From Fasciolopsis buskii (taxonomy: Eukaryota > Platyhelminthes > Trematoda > Plagiorchiida > Fasciolidae): a stretch of DNA of 64,000 nt. Shown in pieces: positions 13,999 to 24,216 of this stretch (position 1 is the stretch's first letter; each line of letters starts with the position of its first letter). The stretch is taken from contig LUCM01000143.1 of the NCBI GenBank assembly GCA_008360955.1, positions 60,448-124,447 on the forward strand, read 5' to 3'. Under the pieces are notes generated by a model. It searched no databases. It saw only the letters and a list, made by a program, of their open reading frames with translations, and was not told the origin of the DNA. The position numbers and the translations under genes were made by a program.

Positions 13999-14276
13999 AC
14001 ATTTTAGTAGTGGGAGATTGAATGTTTTCACGAAGTAATTCACCATGTGACATCATCGCTGAACTCACCATAAAGAAACCATGGAAGCATTGTACAGCTG
14101 TTTCATCCTTGTTAGGAATCATCAGCAGTGCATATCCACCGCGCCCGAACTGGGACGCGAATCCGAACAAAGACGAACGATTCTGAGTCGAACGCCTTAG
14201 CCATTGCGCTACCGGGCAGGCTCTGAATGATGTTGTACATATCCGTCACTGTCCGCCAGCTCACAGCGACGATGAT
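13999..14276 (-). repeat. tRNA-derived SINE, copy 2
   Basis: Reverse complement of copy 1 at the window start and better preserved. The tRNA-like head is 14143-14217 on the minus strand: 75 nt with an intact acceptor pairing GCCCG/CGGGC, box A (TAGCGCAATGGCTAAGG), a seven-base anticodon-like loop CTCAGAA closed by CGA/TCG, and box B (GTTCGGATTCGCGTCC). The body ends near 13999, where similarity to copy 1 stops. A 75-codon minus-strand frame running through it is a by-product, not a gene. The head of the SINE directly abuts the PLE derivative that starts near 14270, so one may have inserted beside or into the other. Confidence 0.78.
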
Positions 14277-14612
14277 GTTAATTTGTCTGTGTGTGTACTT
14301 TGAACTGTTGATCGGGTGTGAGAATGGTTGTCCTTCATGTCATGCATCGGTGTGATGGTAGGGTCAGTTAGCTTGGTGAACTTTGGTATGTTTGTTTCTC
14401 AAAGATGTTAGGGCTGTCCATATCTCCGAAATCTCTGCTGCGTCGTTCCGACCCACAGTTCAAAGTACACAAAGACAATTTAATATCAGTTGGCATGTGA
14501 ACGTTCCCATAGTCATTTGACTGTAAAACTGGCCTTGAAAAAGACTACCCACGGTAGCTGAAAAGTTGGTGCATTACATCTACCAACAACGCTGTTATTA
14601 ACATTATATTAT
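14270..14612 (+). mobile_element. short internally deleted PLE derivative
   Basis: The left part (to 14451) matches the left end of the long PLE at 22.65-22.83 kb (for example TTTCTCAAAGATGTTAGGG). The right part (from 14448) matches the right end of that element at 24.12-24.21 kb (AGTTCAAAGTAC, CATTTGACTGTAAAAC). All coding sequence between is absent. The two halves meet at CCGA (14448-14451), which the long copy carries at both corresponding points (22830-22833 and 24119-24122). The halves carry inverted repeats (TACTTTGAACTG near 14287, CAGTTCAAAGTA near 14456). The right end continues into the structured end motif at 14532-14608. It cannot encode its own enzymes and would be non-autonomous. 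Confidence 0.8.
14532..14608 (+). ncRNA. hammerhead-like structured motif at PLE end
   Basis: The sequence reads CCTTGAAAAAGACTACC, then a CTACC/GGTAG hairpin (14545-14549 with 14553-14557), then GAAAAGTTGG, and a second stem GTTGG/CCAAC (14565-14569 with 14583-14587). PLE terminal repeats in many animals are known to carry hammerhead ribozymes with a CTGANGA core, a stem, then GAAA. Here the second core is present in modified form but the first reads TTGAAAA, so self-cleavage is doubtful. The layout is shared with three other copies in the window. Confidence 0.45.
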
Positions 14613-17600
14613 CCACAATTAGAAGTTCCTGTAATTCTCATTGTTCAATTGATTAAATTAATAGGAAAATCAAATTGGGTCCGATCACCAGTACATAGGG
14701 AAACAACTACTTTGTCTAACCGAGAAAGCTGAACGACGAATAAGTGAACTTGGATCATACCGCATAGCATTCGTGGATCCAGGTCCTTCGCACCACTGTA
14801 TCAGTAGACCAAAGTCACAGAAAGTCAGCACTCGCAAACACCGGAAGCAACAAAGTCCAATTTGTGATCAAGTTCCCGTGATCAACGTTTAATTTCGCCT
14901 ATATGAAGCGTTCACTAAGAAGGCAGTTTTGCAGGAACCTAATTGTGCTGGGATAGTTGCACTAAGGGCTAGCAGGCAGCGCAGTTTCAGTTTCGTTTGC
15001 ACTGTCGACCATTCTTCATTTACACTTATGAACGTTTCCCGGTAACAACGAGAGTATGCCTTTAATTATCTGCAGCTGGAAAACAAAAAAAATAATTCGT
15101 TATTTAATCATGTCTTGGCAACGACTTTGGGGTACCGCAATAGAGATCGAAAGCAATAGATTAGGGTCATCCAATTCACGTGGAGCGCGTACCGTGCAGA
15201 TCACCATATTGCGTTGGCTTATTTGAGTCCTGGTGCTAGCCGATACGCTTACCGGACATCAGCTCACGTTGGAATTTCTGCTTTTGTATTTTCAAGGTAG
15301 CCTTTCGAACATCCTTATCCCATCGGCAATGAGGTCATGTTCGCAAAACACTGCGGTCAACTACTTCTAAGGGTTGATAACGTCACCTAGACTGATGGTA
15401 GACAATGTGCCGAGGCTCATCGATCCGAACCTCAGGAAGACTAAAAACTTGAGCTAAAACAGACGTTTATTTTCAAGATTACTGACGCATTTCGCCATTA
15501 AATTTTACCGTACTGTTAACTGTATGCGGCCGCATAACTTTACCAAGGAGCACTGGGTTTTGTGATTGTCATTATACGAAAATTTTTTCTCACTCATGAA
15601 TGTTTCGGGAACCGTGATATTTGACCTTGAGACTTTTATTAGTGATAGAATTTTAACATATAATCACAAGTACAAATTTTCTGCCTTGACTGTTCCGCTG
15701 TTCACCAAATTCGTTGTTCTGTGGCATTCATTGAAATAGAAATCTGAAAGGGTCAACGACATTATCCAACACATAAGAGACAAATCAATCTGATCAATGA
15801 AAACGAAGAATACATTATACACCTCTACAGATGTTCCATCTTTTTGGGTGTCCGAAATTTATCAAAATCTTTTCGCCTGGTTTTATGAGATCCTCTGATG
15901 ATGCTTTCGTGCACAACAGAAATGATGAGGTGTACTTCGAAGCTAACTGACCCTAAAGCAAACATCTGGTTGAATAGCGATCCGTTGTAGTCTTTGCCAG
16001 TTGCAATAACCAGGAAGTTTGAATACAGTTCAGAAAAATCAGAACTAATAAGGTTTATGCACATCCGAGAACATACAGCCCGGAACGAGTGTACCATAAT
16101 AATTTAGGCCTCGCGACGAAATCGACAGTGAAGCTGATTGGCAAAATGGTTTCACTGGCTTCCTTGTGAGCTGTTCTGTAGCTCACAGTGTGTTAGACAA
16201 AGGTAATAGCTTTTGTACTCGTGATTGTATATTGGCATAACTTATCATATATTTTGAAGTTTATTCTACCCCATAAATAGAACCAAAATCTCTCACCCGA
16301 TGAAATCGATACATATTGTTTTGTGTGCACGTGATAATTTGATCAAATTAATAATAGTCTAGTTAACGATAGTGGAAAATTTTGATTTATTACCATATGC
16401 ATAAAATGGAACGTCAATAGATCTTGTGTTATTATTTTAATCACTGCCGATTTCCCGAGAATCGCAGATTTTTAATGAGAAAAAGGACACCGCTAGCATT
16501 ATCACTGCTGTCCGATCGATACTTGGAATATGCAAGGCCTCTCTTCCCTGCAGGAAATAACATCTACGCAAAAGTTATCTCTTCTTTGATGATTTATGTA
16601 ACGACTAATCTTGCGCTGTTTCGGCTGCAACAGATTACACGAAATTTTCGGCTCGAACGCCCTCGGGATTCTGACACTGGATAGTTCAATTTAGTTGTAT
16701 TATGCTTCCGCATTCACACTCGTGGTCATTGCGTGATCAAACGATCAGTTATTTGAATTTGTCCTCTGTTATGAGTGCTACTGTGGCAGAAAGCTCAAAT
16801 CTTACAGGACAGTAACTTTTTCCTTTCCCCAAAGAACTTAATGAACTTTGCTAAAATATAAATAAAAGCGCGTTCAGACCACATGCAACACTCACGTGAT
16901 GTGTTCTCATGACCGCAAAACAGTTAAAAAGATGGCAACTTTAGAACCGAAGTTCACAAGTCATCACTCTTTTGGTTAAATCCGTTGGTTTAAGTACTGA
17001 CGGATTCTAATTTAAGTTATTTCCAAAGATGAATCTCCCCGCATGGCAGGGTACTTCGGCTTTTTGATGAATTGACGGAAACAAATTAACCTAATCTCGT
17101 CTGTGGTCTGGATGACTGATGGCCTGGTAAACTAGAAAACTTTGTCCTAACTGTAATTCATGTTTTCCTGCATTATTTACCTCATCGGTTGAGAACAGAA
17201 AAAATTTCACACCTAGCGGATGGCTACGATTGTACAGTGCCAGAGCAGTGCACCGCCGAGCTTGACCAATTTTTAAAGCCACTTTGTGACTTGTCAGTTC
17301 AAGAAACAAAGACACTATTTGACTTCCTATACATCAAGCGGTTTGCTTGACACTGTCCTGGGGACTGGAGCCGATGTGAATCATCACGATGAATCATTAG
17401 AATATAAAGAGGAAAACGAACCCAGAGTCGATTCTTAGGTCAAAGTAATTTATGTTCTTTTACAATAGGGACGTTTTTATCTACCATGGTACATGCGGCT
17501 GCACAAACCTCGGCCGCTGCTTTGTTCCTTGATTGCTTCTGTAAACGACAAAACTTCATATGCTTTTCTGGTGCAGCTTCGTTGTTCAGCCAATTAGCTT

Positions 17601-20600
17601 AAGAAATTCGGAAAGGTTTTTATAATCAGTGTTTTAATATGAATCCTCTGAACTCAACTACTTTATTGATTCCTTTATGACGAAATATACAGACAACCTC
17701 TTTTTGATGTGCTTCATCGCATCCTTTCCAGGCAAAAATGCGGGATTACGATGCAACAATGTGCTTCTAAGCCGGACGAGGTTCGGAGTGTATCGAGAAA
17801 CAATGAGCCATATGGTGAGCTTTGTGAATTCATTTACTGAAAACCTGCCCTGGGAACGGAAACCCACAGTAACCAGAACTTTAAAGAAATGCACTACATA
17901 CTAAGAGTTTTTTTAAATCACTTTTGAAAAATAAGCAAAACATTTTGCGAAAATGAATGCACATATCTATCTATCTAAATGTTTATCCATTAGCTTCTCT
18001 CCATGTACGAACGCATCTAATTTTTCCCCTTACCATTTTTCTTTTCATTTGACTTAAAGCAAATAACACATTTGGAGAGATCATTTCGTCCACTGAAAAA
18101 TGCGTTATCAGCCGAAATTAGAGTTCAGAAACATGAAGCTGTGTTTTCCGGTTCATCAAATAAATCACCTGAGGCAACTCGACGACAGCACATGTTTTTT
18201 CCTGAATTATTTCATTCCTAAAGTTGTCCATAAACATTTCAAAACAGTCATTCCGGAAACATTCAGCAGCTGAATCGATTGAATTTTCGTTTTCTTTATC
18301 TTGTCACACCTAACACATTTTCCCCATATATTTTTATCTTGCCCCTATTCGATGAATTTAGGTTGCATTCGCATGTCAGATCCATTTTTCGTCTTGTTTC
18401 GAGTGTTTCATGCCCTCGAGTCGGAGATTCGCACAATTTGTGATTCTGCAGACACAAAAACCGTGCTCTTCTATCTCTCAAACACGAGGTTTAGTTGGTC
18501 TGTTTGTAAACGAAGTTCATGAATTGAACTTAACATGAGTTACTAGACCGAAACCAGTGCTCACGAATTCCTTTGAATTGATATACCTCCACTTTATGGC
18601 TATTATCAATGATTGAGATATGGCAGACTTTTTAGGTGCCAAACGTATGCAATTGATTTGCTCATTGAAAGACTCAGCATTTTTCTTGATCTGCACCGCT
18701 ATTATTCATGAGTCTGGACATTTCTCGTTGGTCACTGAAACCTGAACAAACTTTCCTAAGCTGAACATTACTTCATTCTTATGACAAGATATGGTGGATA
18801 TTTTAGAGGCGTTCTGTTTGCTGGACGCCCTGCTGATGTTCGTATCTTTGCACTGGCACTCGATGACAATCATCGCTACAAGTACTCAGGGCTCATTAGT
18901 AGTTTATTTTGTAGCTTGCGCAATGAAAAATTCAACTGATAGAGGCTAACAACTGTTCACATGCATCTTCTTGGCTGCTTTCATCAATAGCCAGGTTAAA
19001 CTTGGTGAGGAAGCACACCATTCCGCGTCGGCTATGGAAACTCTTAGACAGTTTTCTCAATTGGTTAGGTTAAACTAACCCATAGAATTCCAATGTTTTC
19101 AAGATACCGCAGATTTCTGAAAATGCCTGAACTTCCGATCATTAACTCGGCTAGAACTGGCCATTGCGCGTTTCTGTTCTTCAGTAACATAGTACCGAGT
19201 GCTGCGATAGGATCCGTGCGCAAAAGATAGAAGCATTGTGACAGTGGAGCATTTCTTACTTAGTTCAGTTAAAAGTAACGGAATGCCAAAGAACGGTTAC
19301 AAATCGCAAACCTATTCAATGATGCGCCTGATGAAGCAAAAATACCAGCTTTTGAATGATGAGATGTACATATATTAGTTCATGAAAATCGAACTTATTT
19401 GAAATGTATGGATTATAAAAACACCGTGTAATCGCCAGCGTTTATAATCAGCCGAGGTTTTGAGTAGCGTGAGTACTGTTTTTTAGTCATATTTGCAAGC
19501 AAATCGTAGGCAGATTTAGCTGATAATGTTTACTGAATTTCGTTGAAAATCTTCGGTCACATTTTGCCGGAAAATAACGGAATCAACCGTTTCACTTGGG
19601 TAAAACAGAAACTGTGACCTCACTGATGAACAACCTGAAGAAAGATTTCCTAACATCGGACTCACAGAAGATTCTGGGAACAACCGTTTGTTTAGAAAAC
19701 GTTTCAAACGTCACAACAAACCAAACGATGCTATCCAATTCGGTTCACCAGAAACTCGGTGGAGACCTTCGTTTAACATTTTAAACCATGTTTGTATTTC
19801 GATTGGAGATTAAGAAATCAAAGTATATCACAGTCGAAATATCTTCAGCTGTTTTCCGTATTTTGTATGTCCAGTTACTGGGTAATCTGTTTCTCGATTA
19901 TCATACATTCGGCACCAACAAATACGAATTCACAATGTGACGATAACAAATTCAAAATGCCATGAGCTAAGTCAAATACCGTGAATCGCGGTCTCGAACA
20001 GTTTTCCAATTCGTTCGAATCTTACGAGAATTCTCATTCTTCATATTCGAAGAAAAATAATCCACAGGCACTGACACTGTCATTCAGCTTCTTTGATATG
20101 ATCATCACGCCAACGAAGTTAGCAAGCAGTGAATATTGCTCATTGGAATTATACCGAGCTCATCTACGTTTTCGGTTTAAATCGAGTTACGGTTCAGTTG
20201 TAGATGTTCATTGACGCATAAATGTGATCAACATTTACGCGGATTTGAATCCTAGCAATTTTCCTGGAAAAAACCTGATAATTTAATCACCTAACTGGTC
20301 GATATTTTTGGTGAACGATCGTAGCCATGGGTAGGGCTTCATCCCTTTCTCATCTCACCGACTTCTGTCAAACCTGAGGCTGAAGGTGCGTGTTCATTCA
20401 GTTGTCTGTAGTAGATCCATCGGAAAAGTAAGGCTTACCTAAAAAACGCCAAAAACTTCACTGCACAAGTAATAACAGGGGAATGTCGACCACCAGTGAA
20501 AAGTCCCTAGGAGGACGGGAAAGCAAAATATTTTTTCACAGAAGAAGAAGAATTAAAATCTGATAAGGTTAACTCAGTAAATTTCGAACAATTTAGATTC

Positions 20601-22529
20601 GAAAATATTCAATGACTATTCCAGTAGCACTTAATTGATAGATTGTGTAAAACAGACTGCCATCACTTCGTTCTTCGCCAAAAATCATAATTTAAAATTT
20701 GCTTGCCTTTCCTAAAAACAACGTTTAGTTTGATTAATTGGCCAACTGCCTCTGATTGTTCACCTACACATGTAAAATGAAGGTATTGGATCGAAAATCA
20801 AGGTGATCGCCGGAGCATTTTCAAATGATGCTTAGTGAGTCCTCGTTCCCTCGTGGAATGTGTGGTTGCGAATCTGTGCCAATGCGTATAACAACAGAAG
20901 AGCTATTTTAACTAACTCTAAGCCAATGGGAGTAAGTAGGATCGGAGCTTACTGCGGACACATGAGGTCCGGGACACACCAGATATCCCTCAGCGAGCGA
21001 AAGTCTTCTCTCTCACATACTCCATTTCTGCTAGCACATAATTCCCATGCACTCATTTAGTCTGCTAACAGGACCTGCAATTACCAAAACCGCTACTGTT
21101 TATCCGATAATCAATTTACATATGTTTCCCACAAGAGATATTTGCCATACGAAGTACCTTAATTTCTAACAAACTGGTCTATTTCATATATTTTGCTTCT
21201 GTATATGAATAATCTTAATTCTCAGTCAGAAATCCTAGAGAACCAGTTTGGTCAGGGATTTACATTTAACATCTGTGTTTCAAATTGTCATTGCTAAATT
21301 ACTTTCGTTTGATTTAAACGAAATCTCACAAAATTTGCCTCTGAAGACCTCGCGGATTACTGAGGTTCTAATTTATAACTGGGCGGAAATCTGGTTCGTG
21401 GACAGATCAACTTGTCATTCAGAACCAGGAAGCTAAAATCTTTATTGTTACTGAAAAAGAGGAAATGGCAACCGTTTACTTCTGAGATCACATCGAATGT
21501 CGGATTTATCGTCATGGTACTCGGTACATATTAGTTCTGTCGCACTTGTTTTTGCATACGCGAAAAATGACATTTTGCCCATTAATTGTCGTTTGTCTCA
21601 TCAGGATGCTTGCTGCAATGACTGAAAACTGGGTCAGGCAATCGTTTGCTTCTGGCGTCATGTGCTGATTTTGAAGCCACAGCATGGTTACGTGATAAGT
21701 TGTTCGTTTCCTTTTCCGTACTTGACTGGCTTTCACAAGTAAACCGCAGGTCATTCGGTCAACCTTTCACTCAGAAAGTACCAGACTACAGTTTTGCTGT
21801 CATCACAGCTCATCGGTGGTGTCTATCCTCCACCGCAATCAGGGCTTAACCGGGAATTTCCAAATGGGACACGTGCATGTTTTCATTATCCCTCCAGGTT
21901 CCGGGTACTGCTGGTTATCACTGAGGACGACATCTGAGCAAATCTAACTCTGCATTTCTGATTTCCCAGACAATAACGATCTATGTCGCCTGACCCTGTA
22001 CAATTTTCGGCAGATTTGCCGCCATTACAAACAGCAAATTCTCCTGCCTACGAGATAGATTTCTCAAACGTGATCACATTAAAAATTTGACAAAATACAT
22101 AAGGACATTCTTAGAAAAACGAAATAAAACTTGCGGCATGTTCATGGCTACCAGTGACTGCATACTTCGGAACGAGGAAACAATGATCGCAGCAACACTT
22201 TGACTAGTCGAGTTTACAAACGTTATTAAATATCTCGAATATAGATAAGCAAATTAATGAAACAAATCAGTCACATGACCCTTGATTACGATTTTCAGAG
22301 AACTGCTTTGGATAGCAACTTGGACTTCACTCCACCGAGCCAAGATTAATGAATTTTCGTGATGTTCAAAACTGCACCGTCACAACGAACACCACCGATG
22401 TCTGTTCAGATGCAAAGCATAACAATGTGGATACTTCCTTGTGGAAATTGTGGGTGAGAGACTTGATGGAGCTGATGTCATTTCAGGACCAAATGACTTA
22501 AGGAGTGCATCGAAAACTGTGAATGATAT
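14613..22529. other. no recognised feature
   Basis: About 7.9 kb of non-coding-looking DNA. Open frames reach 90 codons, as expected by chance, with no recognisable protein family, tRNA or repeat shared with the rest of the window. Confidence 0.5.
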
Positions 22530-22537
22530 GACGATAG

Positions 22538-22607
22538 TAACAGCGTTGTTGATTGAGGTATTGCGCCAACGTTTCGGCTACCGTCGGTAGTCTTTCTCAA
22601 GGCAAGT
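22538..22607 (-). ncRNA. hammerhead-like structured motif at PLE end
   Basis: On the minus strand: GCCTTGAGAAAGACTACC, a 7-bp stem with a 3-nt loop (22576-22582 with 22586-22592, one G-T pair), then GAAACGTTGGC and a weaker stem. Same arrangement as the copies at 11.6, 14.5 and 54.1 kb. The GAAAC part fits a hammerhead core, but TTGAGAA in place of CTGANGA does not. Confidence 0.45.
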
Positions 22608-22855
22608 TTTACAGTCAAATGATTGAGGGAACGTTCACCTGTCAGCCGATGTTTAGTTGTCTGTGTTTGTGAATGTGTTCTTGGAACTGTGGTTCGGGTG
22701 AGAAATTAGTTGCCCTTCACGTCATGCGTCCCCGTGGTGGTGGGGTCAACTGGCGCGGTGACCTTTAGACTGTTTGTTTCTCAAAGATGTTAGGGCTGTC
22801 CATTTCTCTGAAATATCTGCCCCGTCTTTCCGACTGATGCATGTGGAGTGGGTGC

Positions 22856-23098
22856 TTATCGCCAGGGCCTTGGCAAAATTACGTTCGGAGCAAGTTTTGA
22901 ATCTACGTTGGAGTATTTTGTGTTTCCATTATCTATGTTATGTCCCTCTGCTATGGCATGCACAGCGATGGCTGAATCGCGCTGTTTTGATAAGGCCGCC
23001 CTATCCGAAGGTCTGCACTTTTCTTTCCTTCTGTGTTCTTTTATCCGTGTCATCAGTTGTCTACTGGTTTGTCCAATGTATTCTACTGGCCATTCCCT
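22856..23098 (-). pseudogene. PLE GIY-YIG endonuclease domain remnant
   Basis: Reading on the minus strand from just after the RT stop, the frame gives EWPVEYIGQTSRQL and then RIKEHRR. YIG is at 23072-23080, and the R-x3-R-I-K-E-H spacing is what PLE and other GIY-YIG nucleases show after the second motif. Further on, SAIAVHAIAEGHNID matches the usual S-A-(I/V)-x-x-H-x-x-x-x-G-H segment. The frame stops at 22856. In the family this domain nicks target DNA to prime reverse transcription. The first GIY motif and the Cys-rich linker before it are not visible, so the domain is incomplete, and it is separated from the RT frame by a stop. Confidence 0.75.
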
Positions 23099-23106
23099 GT
23101 AACTGA

Positions 23107-24087
23107 TTATTTAGATGTAGTTATTTTGGTCTTGCACACCGACTTGATCTTTAACCTTTGATAAGTGGCGCTCAAAAGTACTCTGTTGGCTAGCGAGTAA
23201 GCAAGTGTCCGTCTCACGCATTGTGGATGAGCTGAGCTGAAGTCTAAATACTTATCCGAATGTGTGGATTCCCTGTGAATGCCGACAGTGAACTTTCGTG
23301 GTTCACTAACTTCCAATCGATAATCTAAGAAGCTGATTACTCTACTGGTGTATTCTGAATCTATTGTGAAGTTAATGGAGCTACATTGCTTATTGAGAGA
23401 TTGAAGAAAGCTATCTTTTTGTGCCGACTTGATGATTGCAAATGTATCGCCGACATAGCGTGTGTACATGCGTGAGAGGTAAATGAAATTCATTCGGGCT
23501 TTTGATCTAACCGAGCGTAGGAAATGGTTAGCTACAGTGGGGAATATAGGTGATCCCCTGGCCATACCATCCGTTTGTTTGTACAACCCATGTTTGAACG
23601 TGAAGAATGTTGACATGAGGCAAAGTTCTATACCCCTGATAATTTTTGATGGAGTTAGTACGATTCGTTCTTCTAAGGAAGTGTCTGATATTAATAATGA
23701 ATGTAAGTAGTGCAGACTGTCTTTAATGGGTACACTTGTGTATAAAGAGACCACATCAAAACTCACAGCAATTTCATCGTTTTCTAGCTCAAAGTCTTTC
23801 AGCATATGGGCGAATTCGAAAGCGTCATTGATATGAATTACCACTACCTTCTGATAGTGTCTTAATAATCCGCGGAAATATTCTTTCAGTTTGTACGTTC
23901 CACAAGAAGTGCAGCCCACAGTTGGACGAATGGGTATGTCGGGTTTTGTGGTTTCTTGCGAAGCCGTAAATTCTGCCAGGTCTGCTGTTTTTTGGCGTCT
24001 CTGAGACCCACAGAGCTTTCTCGAGTTTTCCTTCAAGCCAGTTAGGTACTTGTTTGCATGGGCTAGTTGACCCCACCACCGCGGCAA
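23107..24087 (-). pseudogene. PLE reverse transcriptase (326 codons, inactive)
   Basis: The longest open frame of the window. The RT signature is clear and of Penelope type: motif A SFDVVSLYTSVP (residues 109-120), motif B QTDGMARGSP (171-180), motif C RYVGDTFAI (210-218), then FLDYRLEV (253-260) and the thumb-region HP (287-288). Motif C should read YVDD; here it is YVGD (codons at 23446-23457), so one catalytic aspartate is lost. The first 47 or so residues are out of register. A different frame (23825-24106) reads GRIYGFARNHK, the usual R-L-Y-G-L-P-K-x-H-K block, showing a frameshift just before DIPIRP. The start codon at 24087 is therefore an accident of the shifted frame, and the native protein would begin far upstream. 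Function in the family: target-primed copying of the element's RNA. This copy should be inactive. Confidence 0.9.
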
Positions 24088-24216
24088 CGCACGATGTGAA
24101 GAGCAACTAATCTCTCACCCGACCCATAGTTCAAAGTACGCACATCCATAAACACACAGGTAACTAAACATCAGTTAGCATGTGAACGCACGCTCAGTCA
24201 TTTGACTGTAAAACTT

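Larger units (their letters stand above)
22530..24216 (-). mobile_element. Penelope-like retroelement, long copy (decayed)
   Basis: A minus-strand PLE with a reverse transcriptase followed by a GIY-YIG endonuclease, the order typical of the family. It is flanked by inverted repeats of about 150 bp: 22604-22753 on the left and 24062-24216 on the right. Both, read in opposite senses, contain AAGTTTTACAGTCAAATGA, then GTTCAC, TGATGTTTAGTT and GGTGGTGGGGTCAACT. Inverted pseudo-LTRs are known for PLEs. The left side continues outward into the hammerhead-like motif (22538-22607) while the right side stops at 24216, so the element is asymmetrically truncated. The N-terminal part of the protein upstream of the RT is missing. 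It is dead by sequence: frameshift and stops, and an altered active site. Confidence 0.88.
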
